Part shown: positions 1 to 7,275 of the stretch, in pieces
Numbering within the stretch: the first letter of the stretch is position 1
Layout: each line of letters begins with the position of its first letter
From: Verrucomicrobiota bacterium
GTDB lineage: Bacteria; Verrucomicrobiota; Verrucomicrobiia; Chthoniobacterales; UBA10450
Direction: 5' to 3'
Length of the DNA stretch: 10,784 nucleotides
Assembly: GCA_003219225.1 (NCBI GenBank)
Contig: QHPZ01000080.1
Span: forward strand, 6,171 to 16,954
Notes under the pieces: generated by a model
The model's input: the letters and a program-made list of their open reading frames with translations, nothing else
Told to the model about the DNA's origin: nothing
The model's database searches: none
Position numbers and translations under genes: made by a program

Positions 1-423
1 AACGTAAGTTGGCGGCCGCACGTCTTTGCCCCACCACAAATGGGTTACGAGCGAGGCCAAGCCGCGATGGCGCGCGACGACTTTGTAACTCAACTCAGCG
101 ATCGCGGCGAACCCCTGAACGTGATCGTAACTCCAAGCCAACCATCTTCGTGAAGATCGACATTGCACTGACCGAAGCACCGCTTCGGCTGCGAAAAACA
201 CTCGCCCCTCATTGTCGAGGTAAACAACCGAGCGTTGAAATTGCTCGCGCGAAATTTCCGGAAACCGATCGGCTGCTTCCTGAAAAATCGCGTCATCAAC
301 TGCGCCTCGAGTGATTGCGCGCCAGCGCTCGATCCACAATCGGCAAAAATGACATTCGCCATCCCAGATGAGGAGCGGCTTCGCCGGCGGCTTGGAAACG
401 CGCGGACGAGGTTCGTTAGGCAT
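1..423 (-). CDS. DCC-family (DUF393) thiol-disulfide oxidoreductase-like protein, N-terminal part; C-terminus beyond the window
   Basis: The minus strand is open from an ATG at 423-421 to the window edge, giving 141 codons with no stop. After a short Pro-rich leader comes the DCC signature D21-G-E-C24-H-F-C27 (sequence IWDGECHFCRLW), the putative thioredoxin-like redox motif of DUF393 proteins. A segment near residues 65-85 (SVVYLDNEGRVFFAAEAVL) fits the second conserved strand-helix of that family. The last visible residues (HLWWGKDVRPPTYV) are of the type that links a DCC domain to a membrane domain in lipase-maturation-factor-like fusions, so the full gene may be much longer; this last point is inference. 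The start lies just downstream of a repeat-rich gap that follows xth. No convincing Shine-Dalgarno site is seen. Family assignment is fairly secure; substrate is unknown. Confidence 0.8.
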   Translation of the reverse strand, partial: MPNEPRPRVSKPPAKPLLIWDGECHFCRLWIERWRAITRGAVDDAIFQEAADRFPEISREQFQRSVVYLDNEGRVFFAAEAVLRSVQCRSSRRWLAWSYDHVQGFAAIAELSYKVVARHRGLASLVTHLWWGKDVRPPTYV

Positions 424-427
424 TAGC

Positions 428-463
428 GCCGAACGTCCAACGCCGAACGCTGAACGTCCAATC
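428..463. repeat. Short interleaved direct repeats upstream of the DCC gene
   Basis: GAACGTCCAA occurs twice exactly (431-440 and 452-461). GCCGAACG also occurs twice (428-435 and 442-449). The repeats lie in the 104-base gap between the xth stop and the DCC gene start, immediately 5' of that start. There is no coding signal. The unit partly pairs with itself (GTTCGGCGTTGG on the other strand) but forms no strong hairpin. Confidence 0.6.
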
Positions 464-472
464 CAGAAAGTG

Positions 473-532
473 GGTAGCGCGACGCTCTGCGGAGCCGTCG
501 AATTTGTCGGCTCGACAGAGTCTCGCCCTACC
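473..532. repeat. 60-bp imperfect palindrome overlapping the xth stop codon
   Basis: The element begins GGTAGCGCGACGCTCTG and ends CAGAGTCTCGCCCTACC; 23 of 30 positions of one half pair with the other half. Each half can also fold alone: GCTC-TGCG-GAGC at 484-495, and a perfect 5-bp stem TGTCG-GCT-CGACA at 505-517. The xth stop codon (528-530) lies inside the terminal pentamer. A half copy is present at 6448-6479 (30 of 32 identical). It may work as an mRNA 3' hairpin for xth, but there is no T-run of an intrinsic terminator. It resembles REP/MITE-like interspersed elements; the family name is unknown to me. Confidence 0.75.
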
Positions 533-1292
533 GATCGAACTGCGCCCAGATCACGGCGTGGTCCGACGGATCCTTGCCTTTGCGCAGCTCGCGATTAATC
601 CCCGAAGCGGTGCACTTGTTCGCGAGCGCGTTCCTCGCCAGCACAGCGTCGATGCGCAGCCCGCGGTTCTTTTGAAATGACAGCATCCGATAATCCCACC
701 AGGTGAACAGGCCACTTTCTTTGTGGTGCAATCGGAGCGTGTCGCGCAAACCGAGCTCGCACAATTGGCGAAACGCCGCGCGCTCGCCATCGGAACACAT
801 GATCGCGCCGCGCCACAATTGAGGATCGAAAACATCCACGTCTTCCGGCGCGACATTGAAATCGCCGCACACGATCAGCTCGGCGCAATTTTCTTTTGCC
901 AAACAATCGTGCAATCGGCGGTACCATTCCAGTTTGTATTGATAAGCCGGCGAACCGACAGCCTGCCCGTTCGGAGCGTAAACCGAATAGACGAGATGAT
1001 TGTCGATCTTGGCGGAGATAACGCGGGCCTGCGGATCGACCACTTCATCGCATAACGAGGTGCGTACCTGGCTCGGCCCGCTCGGCGAAAGAATGGCGAC
1101 GCCATTGTAAGATTTTTCGCCGTGATAAGCGGAGTGATAGCCGATCGCCTGCAACGCGAGCACGGGGAATTGCTCGTCGGGGCATTTGGTTTCCTGCAAA
1201 CAAACAATGTCCGGCCGCTCAGTCTCGAGCCAGGCGAAGAAGCGGTCCTGACGTTTGCGCAATGAATTGATGTTCCAGGATGCTACTCGCAT
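528..1292 (-). CDS. xth: Exodeoxyribonuclease III (AP endonuclease, EEP family)
   Basis: This 254-residue protein has the usual length and order of motifs for bacterial exonuclease III: N7 in SWNINSLR, metal ligand E34 in CLQETK, Y105 in YAPNG, D144/N146 in GDFNVAP, the WWDYR block, GLRIDAVLA, and the catalytic D244-H245 near the C-terminus (SDHAVIWAQF). The family cleaves abasic sites and degrades duplex DNA 3' to 5' in cytoplasmic base-excision repair. The start is the ATG at 1292-1290, where homologues begin; a purine-rich AGGTGAG lies about 20 bases upstream, too far to be a normal ribosome site. The gene follows the beta-CASP nuclease gene after 35 bases and is probably co-transcribed. 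Its TAG stop lies within a palindromic element. Confidence 0.95.
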   Translation of the reverse strand: MRVASWNINSLRKRQDRFFAWLETERPDIVCLQETKCPDEQFPVLALQAIGYHSAYHGEKSYNGVAILSPSGPSQVRTSLCDEVVDPQARVISAKIDNHLVYSVYAPNGQAVGSPAYQYKLEWYRRLHDCLAKENCAELIVCGDFNVAPEDVDVFDPQLWRGAIMCSDGERAAFRQLCELGLRDTLRLHHKESGLFTWWDYRMLSFQKNRGLRIDAVLARNALANKCTASGINRELRKGKDPSDHAVIWAQFDR

Positions 1293-1327
1293 CGGCGATG
1301 TGAAAAGTGATTCTCACCTCTCAGCGC

Positions 1328-2734
1328 TCATAATTCCACCTCCACGCCTGGCGTTGGCACAATCACTTCCGTTGCCGCAAGATCGGCACTCAAGGTCGCG
1401 CGCATCCACTCCACCGCCGGCGGATCGCCATGGACGAGCACGATCTTTTTCGGCGAAAGCTTCTTCGCATATGCGATAAGATTTTCGCGCGCAGCATGGG
1501 CGCTGAATTGGAATTGCTCCATATGGCAGCGCACCGGCTGCGCCGGTTCATCCGGATCGAGCATCACCGGTTCATCTGCTTGCGCGGTCCGCAAAATGCC
1601 GGCCGGCGATTCCGGGTCGGCGTAGCCAACAAAAAAAATCGAATGCCGCGGGTTTTCGACGATGCGTCGCGCAAAAATGTTGGACAGAGTTTTTGGCGTC
1701 ATCATTCCGCTCGAGAGCGCATAGACGCGGCCGGGCCGCGCGGGCGCATCGTGAATGTTTTGTCCGCTTAAGACAAACGGATCGATCTCGGGCAACAATT
1801 GCAGCCGCGGCAATTGACGCCGGCTCATCCCGGCGCGGCGATCGTAAGTTTCGGTCATCTTTGCGCTCAGGCCGCCGATGTAAACCGGGAAATCGCGCAG
1901 CAACTTTTCTCGCCGAAACTTGTAAAGCATGGCCAGCACCTCCTGGGTTTTGCCGAGGGCAAACACCGGAATAAGGATGCAGCCGCCGCGTTGGAAAGCG
2001 TGTTCGATCGCTTCCGCGAGCCGCCGTTCTTCTCCCGCCCGCGTCCAATCCGGCGCTTTGGCGTGGTCGCCGCGGGTGCATTCCATGATCAAGATGTCGA
2101 TCTTTTGCTCGGGAAAAATCGCGGCCGACATGATCGTTTGGTCCTCGAAGTTCACATCGCCGGTATAAAAAATCGTCGCGCCCTGCGCTCGCAGCGCGAT
2201 GCCGCTCGAGCCAAGGACATGGCCGGCATCGAAGAACTCAAAGCTTAGCTCGTCCCGGTCGCGCGCGCTGGCGCGTTCACCCGAGATGGTGATCGGTTCG
2301 CGCAGCGGGCACCACCGCCACTGCCCGGCGCGCGATTCCGTCTCGCGATGGGTAAAAAGCGGATACAACGTATGACCGAGCTCCTCGCGCTGGCGCGTCA
2401 TGACACTGACCGAGTTGTGCAAAAGCGTGCTGCCGATCTCGGTCGTCGCTTCGGTCATGAAAACGCGCGCCCGCGGTTGACGCCGCATCAACACCGGCAC
2501 CGTCCCAATATGATCCTGATGGCCGTGCGAGATCAGGATCGCGTCCAATTGTCGATCTTTGAGCGCACCAAAATTCGGCAATGCGTCTTCGCCCAGATTT
2601 TTCGGATGCATCCCGCAGTCCAGCACCAGTCGCTTGCCGGCGAGCTCCAGATAATATGAATTCGCGCCGATTTCAGTCTGGCGCGTCAGATTAATGAACT
2701 TCACGAGGTCTGTGGGTCGGCGCGTTTTTAACAT
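1328..2734 (-). CDS. MBL-fold beta-CASP metallohydrolase (RNA-processing nuclease type)
   Basis: The protein has 468 residues from the ATG at 2734-2732. The reading frame extends upstream to a TTG at 2761, but homology-like sequence starts only at KFINLTRQTEIGANSYYLE. Metallo-beta-lactamase motifs are complete: H-x-H-x-D-H at 70-75 (SHGHQDH), DAGHVLGSSG, and the metal-binding Asp in FYTGDVNFE. The beta-CASP region and C-terminal RMMBL part follow, with an acidic residue in IMECTRGDH (motif A), His in FSAHAARENL (motif B) and His in LVHGDPPAVEW (motif C). This is the architecture of CPSF73/YSH1-like and bacterial RNase-type enzymes, so RNA cleavage in the cytoplasm is likely; the exact substrate is not known. 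xth follows 35 bases downstream. The gene is divergent from the small membrane-protein gene at 2798, leaving about 63 bases for both promoters. Confidence 0.9.
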   Translation of the reverse strand: MLKTRRPTDLVKFINLTRQTEIGANSYYLELAGKRLVLDCGMHPKNLGEDALPNFGALKDRQLDAILISHGHQDHIGTVPVLMRRQPRARVFMTEATTEIGSTLLHNSVSVMTRQREELGHTLYPLFTHRETESRAGQWRWCPLREPITISGERASARDRDELSFEFFDAGHVLGSSGIALRAQGATIFYTGDVNFEDQTIMSAAIFPEQKIDILIMECTRGDHAKAPDWTRAGEERRLAEAIEHAFQRGGCILIPVFALGKTQEVLAMLYKFRREKLLRDFPVYIGGLSAKMTETYDRRAGMSRRQLPRLQLLPEIDPFVLSGQNIHDAPARPGRVYALSSGMMTPKTLSNIFARRIVENPRHSIFFVGYADPESPAGILRTAQADEPVMLDPDEPAQPVRCHMEQFQFSAHAARENLIAYAKKLSPKKIVLVHGDPPAVEWMRATLSADLAATEVIVPTPGVEVEL

Positions 2735-2797
2735 ATCGCCGCGGCGCGCAATTTTATCCAACGAATCGCTTCTCGACCGGGTCTAAGTTCGAACCGG

Positions 2798-3162
2798 ATG
2801 AATGCTGCAGGGGGAAACGGCAACAATCGGAACACCAGTCTTGAGCAGGATATCTGCATTCACATTTTCACCGTCTCCTCGGCGATGGTGGGCGTTTGTC
2901 TGACCGTGATCGGCCTGATCCGCGTCGTGATCACGCTGGGTAAGGCCGACACGCTGCCGACGACTTTCTCGCGCTCGACGCGCTCTTGTTTCTGGTCGCG
3001 TGTCTTCTTTCCTATTGGGCGCTGCGGTCCCGCGGCTTTTCCCGAATGCATCATGTCGAGCGTATCGCCGACGTGATTTTTATCGCAGCGATGATCGGAA
3101 TGGTGGGCATCTGCGCGCTGATCACTTACAGCATGACTCTGCCCGCTCCGCCGGCTCATTGA
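2798..3162 (+). pseudogene. Small three-TM membrane protein, disrupted by a one-base frameshift
   Basis: Frame from the ATG at 2798 encodes EQDICIHIFTVSSAMVGV followed by TVIGLIRVVI (first TM), then loses membrane character after 2956. The frame starting at 2956 continues with ADDFLALDALLFLVACLLSY (second TM), then a basic loop with RMHHVERIAD and a third TM (VIFIAAMIGMVGICALITY), ending at TGA 3160-3162. Adding one G after 2956 (CTG-GCC) joins the halves into a coherent protein of about 121 residues reading DTLADDFLALDALLF. The type resembles small uncharacterised bacterial inner-membrane proteins; no function can be given. It is the only plus-strand gene and converges on the M19 dipeptidase gene with 6 bases between stops. 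A sequencing or assembly error is as likely as a true mutation. The ATG has no clear Shine-Dalgarno site. Confidence 0.75.
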
Positions 3163-3168
3163 GCGGGA

Positions 3169-4203
3169 CTAGAGCCATTCGCGAAAAATCCGCATCCAAT
3201 TCTCGCGCAGAATTCGCGATATATCGTCGTCGCTAAAGCCGCGCTCAATCAATTTGCGCGTGAAATTAGACGCGTGGGAATGGTTGCGCAGATCGGGGAT
3301 GAAGTGCGGTGTCGTCAGTTTGCTCGCCAGTTCCGTTTTCTTCGTTTCCGGCCACTGCCCGTAGATGAACTCGAAAAAATCGAACCCGATACCGACGCCA
3401 CCGATGCCGATCAACTCGACCACGTGCTCGATGTGATCGATGTACCGATCGAGCGTGCTCTCTTTCTGGTTTGGACTAACGAGGATCGAATTGATTCCCA
3501 CGACTCCGCCGCGCTGGCCGATCATCCTGATCTGTTCGTCGCTGATGTTGCGCTCGACGTCGTAAAATCTGCGCGCATTCGTGTGCGAAACGATCGGCGG
3601 CTTGGTTGTGATGGCGAGGATTTCCTCAAAGCCGGCCGGGTTGATATGGACAAGATCGACAATCACGCCTAACGACTCGCACTCGCGAACCAGATCGCGT
3701 CCGAAACTGGTCAAGCCGTCGCGGGGCGATCCGCTTGCCGCAAAGATCGCGCCGCTGCCGGCCGCGTTACGCCGCGCGTGCGTCAACCCGATCGAGCGCA
3801 CACCCAGTTCGTAAAACACGCGCAGCAGATCCAGATCGGTCCCAAGCGGCTCGACGCCTTCCATGGTGATGAGCAGCGCGATCTGGTTGCGTTCTCGAGC
3901 ACCCACAATTTCCTCATACTTCTTGCATACCGTGAACTCCTCGGTCTGCTCAACTTCGCGATAGAGCCGCGCGATTTGATCAAGCCCGACGCGCAGCGCC
4001 ATCTCGGGCAGGTAATGCTCCTCGATGTAAATGGCCGCGCCGACAACGCCGATGCCGCCGGCGCGAAAGTCTTCGAGAAAATCGATGGCGAGCACGTTGC
4101 TGCAGCCGCGTTTCTCGTAGAGATCCATCAACAAGTCGAAGTGAAGATCGACAATCCCGGCGGCGTGCAGTCGTTCGATTCTTTGCTCGATTGAGTCGGC
4201 CAT
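3169..4203 (-). CDS. Peptidase family M19 (membrane/renal dipeptidase-type) zinc hydrolase
   Basis: The 344-residue protein carries the M19 binuclear zinc ligands in order: D19-x-H21-x-D23 (VDLHFDLL), bridging E115 (ITMEGVE), H186 (VDLVHINP), H207 (VSHTNARRF) and D275 (GIGFDFFEF). R218 in RNISD corresponds to the substrate carboxylate-binding Arg of the family. The C-terminus (GFSDDDISRILRENWMRIF) is the typical family end. Members hydrolyse dipeptides, sometimes D-amino-acid-containing or beta-lactam substrates. There is no signal peptide or lipobox, so a cytoplasmic location is inferred. GIGFDFFEF replaces the more usual GSDFDG; the metal ligand is kept. The gene starts at ATG 4203, 13 bases after the CHASE2 gene, and is probably in the same transcript. 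The exact substrate is unknown. Confidence 0.93.
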   Translation of the reverse strand: MADSIEQRIERLHAAGIVDLHFDLLMDLYEKRGCSNVLAIDFLEDFRAGGIGVVGAAIYIEEHYLPEMALRVGLDQIARLYREVEQTEEFTVCKKYEEIVGARERNQIALLITMEGVEPLGTDLDLLRVFYELGVRSIGLTHARRNAAGSGAIFAASGSPRDGLTSFGRDLVRECESLGVIVDLVHINPAGFEEILAITTKPPIVSHTNARRFYDVERNISDEQIRMIGQRGGVVGINSILVSPNQKESTLDRYIDHIEHVVELIGIGGVGIGFDFFEFIYGQWPETKKTELASKLTTPHFIPDLRNHSHASNFTRKLIERGFSDDDISRILRENWMRIFREWL

Positions 4204-4216
4204 TGCGTTTGTCGAT

Positions 4217-5461
4217 TTAAGGAATCGGCGGCGAAGCCGCGACGGCGACCGTACGCGTCGATCGTTTCGGCTTCGGCAAAATGAAACAGAACAACACCGC
4301 CACCCAGAGCGCGCCGAGCGGCAGACCCGGCAACCAAATCGACCAGCGCGTTAAAATTCCCAACGCGATCAGGCAGTAACCGGCCGAAAACGCAATCGCA
4401 CCGAGGAGCAGATCGATGCGCGAGAATCGGCGCAGACTGCCGCTGATGGCCGACACGGTCACCAGGAATACACAATCAAAAATCCAGCTCACCCGCCGGA
4501 TGAACGAATTCGTTTGGATCGTCGCGATGGTGGCGGCGAATACATCGGGACGGCTGGCCGCGTCGGCGGCGGCGCGCGCGAGCACGACCTGGTCGCGCAT
4601 CCCGTCAAGCGTGCGCACCCGTTTGCCTTGCTCGCGCTGCTGCGCGGCCAGCAACAGTTCGTTCAGATTGAGCCGGCGCGCCGCGTTCGCCGCATTGGGA
4701 TTGATCACCACCGTGCCGTCGGTTTCGATCGGGATTTTTCGGCCCTGAGGCAGTTCGATTTCTTTGCCAAGGTGGACCTTTACTTCTGCGGGAGTGATCC
4801 GCAGCCAAAGCAGCATCGCCTGCAAAGCAAACGAAGGAATGACTTCGCCGCGATATTGAAACAACAGCGGAACGTGAATGTCGTCCGCAACATCGGGCGG
4901 GAGGTTAGTGAAGCCGAGCGTCGATATGAGCCGCACGTCTTCGCTCGGCTGACGCGCGACTCCGGAAAATTCGACAAGGTCGCCGCGTCGGCCGGTAACT
5001 TGCGAAAAACCCGGGATGTCCGCGACCGGTGCATCGGGATCGGGCGTGGCGGTCAATTCAGCGGCGAGCAACAGCTTCGGCACGCGCATGGCCTGATCGA
5101 CAAAGACCTGTTCCTCATCCTGCGCGTTCTCCGGCCATTGCAGGACCGGTTCAAAGGCGACGACCGTCGGTTTGAATTGCAGTGCCGCCTGCAGAAACAG
5201 CGCCGCTTCGAGTGGCGAATTGGCCGACGCAGTGCCGCGCAAAAAGTCCGCCGCCGAAGCCGACTCGGGATTTTGCTTCGCTGTGCCGTGAGGCCGGCCG
5301 ATCTCGATAATCGTGAGCGGCGGCTGTACGTTTTCGACGACCGAATTCTTCAGCAGCCAGCGCAGAAAAATTTCATCGCACCGGCGCAGGCGCGGCTCGC
5401 GCAGAAAGAGCAGTCCGAGCAGCAGCACCACCAGCATCAGCCACAGCGACGGCCGTTCCAT
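4217..5461 (-). CDS. CHASE2-domain membrane protein without an output domain
   Basis: The protein has 414 residues from the ATG at 5461; a TTG three codons upstream is possible but less likely. An N-terminal TM segment (about residues 6-20, LWLMLVVLLLGLLFL) is followed by a CHASE2-like extracytoplasmic domain with VVAFEPVLQWPE, PLLFQYRGEVIPSFALQAML, and GRKIPIETDGTVVINPN; the last block is the family-typical 'IP.d..G...iN' strand. Three C-terminal TM helices follow (about 322-342, 347-368 and 373-393), then a 20-residue basic tail. CHASE2 usually senses an extracytoplasmic signal for a kinase, cyclase or GGDEF domain. No such domain is present, so any partner must be a separate protein. It lies between aroE (58 bases upstream) and the M19 gene (13 bases downstream). 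Signal and role are unknown. Confidence 0.82.
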   Translation of the reverse strand: MERPSLWLMLVVLLLGLLFLREPRLRRCDEIFLRWLLKNSVVENVQPPLTIIEIGRPHGTAKQNPESASAADFLRGTASANSPLEAALFLQAALQFKPTVVAFEPVLQWPENAQDEEQVFVDQAMRVPKLLLAAELTATPDPDAPVADIPGFSQVTGRRGDLVEFSGVARQPSEDVRLISTLGFTNLPPDVADDIHVPLLFQYRGEVIPSFALQAMLLWLRITPAEVKVHLGKEIELPQGRKIPIETDGTVVINPNAANAARRLNLNELLLAAQQREQGKRVRTLDGMRDQVVLARAAADAASRPDVFAATIATIQTNSFIRRVSWIFDCVFLVTVSAISGSLRRFSRIDLLLGAIAFSAGYCLIALGILTRWSIWLPGLPLGALWVAVLFCFILPKPKRSTRTVAVAASPPIP

Positions 5462-5475
5462 CGTTGGCAATCAAG

Positions 5476-5516
5476 AGTGACCAGTGACGAGTGACAAGTG
5501 ACAAGTTGAAGGTGAC
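5476..5516. repeat. Heptad tandem repeat AGTGACN between aroE and the CHASE2 gene
   Basis: Four consecutive copies of AGTGACN occur at 5476-5503, followed by two degenerate units (AGTTGAA, GGTGACG) reaching 5516. The repeat fills most of the 58-base gap between the aroE stop (5520-5522) and the ATG of the CHASE2 gene. No coding function is apparent. On the transcribed minus strand it reads GTCACTN and would lie in the 5' leader of the CHASE2 mRNA if the two genes are co-transcribed. Confidence 0.75.
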
Positions 5517-5519
5517 GCG

Positions 5520-6449
5520 CTAGGAAAGCGCCGCACGCATAGCAGCCACCGGTGCCTCGCGTTCGCACCAGAGCTGAAACGCGAGCACGCCTTGGTGAAG
5601 CAACATCGACAATCCGTTGGCGGCGCGCGCGCCAGCCGCGAGCGCCGCCGCCACAAAAGGCCTTTGGCTCCGGGCGTAAACCGTGTCGTAAACAAAAAGA
5701 TGCGGCGCAAGCAAATGCGCCGCCAGCGGTGGCGGATCGGTGCGATTCAAACCGAGCGGCGTCGCGTTTACGATCAGGTCAATGTTCGCAATTTGAAACC
5801 GGAACGCGGCTTCCTCCCACGGAATTGCCTGCAACCGCGGCACCGGCCCGAGAACTTTCGGGCCGCTGAAGAATTCGCTCAGCCGATCAGCAAGTTGTTT
5901 GGCTTTGTCACCCGTGCGGTTCGCGATCACGAGCCGCTCGCAATTTTCCAGCGCGCATTGCATCGCGATCGCGCGCGCCGCTCCGCCCGCGCCGAGGAGC
6001 AGCACCCGCAGATCACGCAAATCGACGGCGAACTCTTCGCGCAGGGCGCGGCTGAAGCCGAGCCCATCCGTGTTGAAGCCAAGCAATTTTCCGCTGCGAT
6101 TCGCGACTACGTTAACCGCGCCGGTCTTGCGCGCGGCAGAATCGACATCGTGCACGTGTGCAAGCGCAGCGATCTTGTGCGGGACGGTGAGGTTGAGGCC
6201 CGCGAAATCGAGTTCTCGAACCAGCTTGAGCGCGTCATCCAATTCGTTAGGCGAAATTTGGAAAGCCGCATACTGCATGTCGATCTTGTGATGCTTGAGC
6301 GCGGCGTTTTGCATCTGCGGCGACAGCGAATGCGCAACTGGGTCGCCGAACACGCCGAGACGAATTGGCGGATCAATGCCACGGGTGACCTCGCGCCAAC
6401 TCTGAAGCTCGCCGAGTGAGTAGATTTCCTTGGCGCGCTTCTTCTTCAA
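5520..6449 (-). CDS. aroE: Shikimate dehydrogenase (NADP+)
   Basis: This enzyme reduces 3-dehydroshikimate to shikimate in aromatic amino acid synthesis. The 309-residue protein shows GDPVAHSLSP (35-44, shikimate binding), catalytic K92 in LTVPHK, N113 in GAVNVV, catalytic D128 in GFNTDG, dinucleotide loop GAGGAA (153-158), N177-R178-T179 typical of NADP+ preference, NATPLGL, YDTVYAR and the C-terminal GLSMLLHQG. The assigned start is TTG (6449-6447, reading M-KKKRAKEIYS); no in-frame ATG or GTG lies before GDPVAHSLSP, and the frame upstream is closed at 6483-6485. The N-terminal 27 residues before PPIRLGVF are longer than in E. coli AroE. The start codon touches a half-palindrome repeat. lptB ends 40 bases upstream, so the gene may belong to the kdsA-lpt transcript. 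Confidence 0.95.
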   Translation of the reverse strand: MKKKRAKEIYSLGELQSWREVTRGIDPPIRLGVFGDPVAHSLSPQMQNAALKHHKIDMQYAAFQISPNELDDALKLVRELDFAGLNLTVPHKIAALAHVHDVDSAARKTGAVNVVANRSGKLLGFNTDGLGFSRALREEFAVDLRDLRVLLLGAGGAARAIAMQCALENCERLVIANRTGDKAKQLADRLSEFFSGPKVLGPVPRLQAIPWEEAAFRFQIANIDLIVNATPLGLNRTDPPPLAAHLLAPHLFVYDTVYARSQRPFVAAALAAGARAANGLSMLLHQGVLAFQLWCEREAPVAAMRAALS

Positions 6450-6479
6450 TTTGTCGGCTCGACCGAGTCTCGCCCCACC
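6448..6479. repeat. Half copy of the 60-bp palindrome, in the lptB-aroE gap
   Basis: The 32 bases match 501-532 at 30 of 32 positions (core TTTGTCGGCTCGAC, then GAGTCTCGCCC). The other half of the palindrome is absent; its place is taken by the first aroE codons. The remaining small hairpin is GTCG-GCT-CGAC. As at xth, the copy lies just downstream of a minus-strand stop codon (lptB) and in the same orientation. Confidence 0.8.
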
Positions 6480-6489
6480 GGCTCACAGG

Positions 6490-7275
6490 CTACATTTTGA
6501 ACCGCTCGCCGAGGTAAAGCTGGCGGCTGATGGGATCGTTGATGAGAAAATCCTTTGTGCCTTCGCTTTCGACGCGGCCTTCGTAGATCAGGTAGGCGCG
6601 GTCGACAATGGAGAGGGTCTCACGCACGTTGTGGTCAGTGATCAAGATCGCGAGACCGAGCTTGCGCAAATTAATGATGATTTGCTGGACATCGTAGACG
6701 GCAATCGGGTCGACGCCGCTGAAGGGCTCATCGAGCATGAGGAGTCTCGGCTTGGTCACGAGCGAGCGCGCGATGGTGAGGCGCCGCTTTTCGCCTCCGC
6801 TCAACGTCAGCGCCTGATTTTTCGCGATTCGTTCGATGCCAAACTGGTGCAGCAACTGGTCGCAGCGATTGCGTCGCTCGGCTTTGGTCAGCGGCAGCGT
6901 TTCCAGAATGGCGAGGATATTTTGTTCCACCGTCATTTTGCGAAAGATCGACTCTTCCTGCGGCAAATAACCCATGCCGAGCCGGGCGCGTTTGTACATC
7001 GGGTAATTGGTCACATCGGTGCCGCAGAAAAGCACGCGGCCGCTGTTTGGCCTAACGAGTCCAACGATCATGTAGAAACTCGTAGTCTTGCCCGCGCCAT
7101 TCGGGCCGAGTAAACCGACGATCTCGCCGGCACGGGCGGTAATATTGACGCCGTCGACGACGGAGCGGCCGCCGTAGATTTTCACCAGCTGCTCGGTGGC
7201 AAGAACGTTGTCGATCTTGGCAGTCGGCGGAGTCGCGACTTTCGTGGCGGTGGAAGGAGCGGCCTCGCTGATCAT
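6490..7275 (-). CDS. lptB: LPS export ABC transporter ATP-binding protein LptB
   Basis: LptB is the cytoplasmic ATPase that, with inner-membrane LptF/LptG, extracts lipopolysaccharide from the inner membrane. The 261-residue protein shows Walker A GPNGAGKT (57-64), Q-loop Q106 in GYLPQEESIFRKMTVEQNI (an LptB-typical string), signature LSGGEKRR (158-165), Walker B with D182-E183 (LLMLDEPFSGVDPIAV) and H-loop H215 (ITDHN). About 25 extra N-terminal residues rich in A, T and P precede the ABC domain. The ATG overlaps the lptA stop by four bases (ATGA), consistent with translational coupling. lptF and lptG are not in this window. Confidence 0.97.
   Translation of the reverse strand: MISEAAPSTATKVATPPTAKIDNVLATEQLVKIYGGRSVVDGVNITARAGEIVGLLGPNGAGKTTSFYMIVGLVRPNSGRVLFCGTDVTNYPMYKRARLGMGYLPQEESIFRKMTVEQNILAILETLPLTKAERRNRCDQLLHQFGIERIAKNQALTLSGGEKRRLTIARSLVTKPRLLMLDEPFSGVDPIAVYDVQQIIINLRKLGLAILITDHNVRETLSIVDRAYLIYEGRVESEGTKDFLINDPISRQLYLGERFKM

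Noticed and set aside
2944..2960. Programmed -1 frameshift in the small membrane-protein gene
   Set aside because: No X-XXY-YYZ slippery heptamer is present at the junction; a lost base or sequence error is simpler.
4514..5494. 326-codon plus-strand open frame
   Set aside because: It lies antisense to the CHASE2 gene, is rich in R, Q and H as expected of a shadow frame in GC-rich DNA, and has no recognisable motif.
5476..5516. Possible CRISPR array
   Set aside because: The period is 7 bases with no spacers, which is a simple tandem repeat.
5592..6419. 275-codon plus-strand open frame
   Set aside because: It is antisense to aroE, whose motifs are complete, and has a shadow-like composition.
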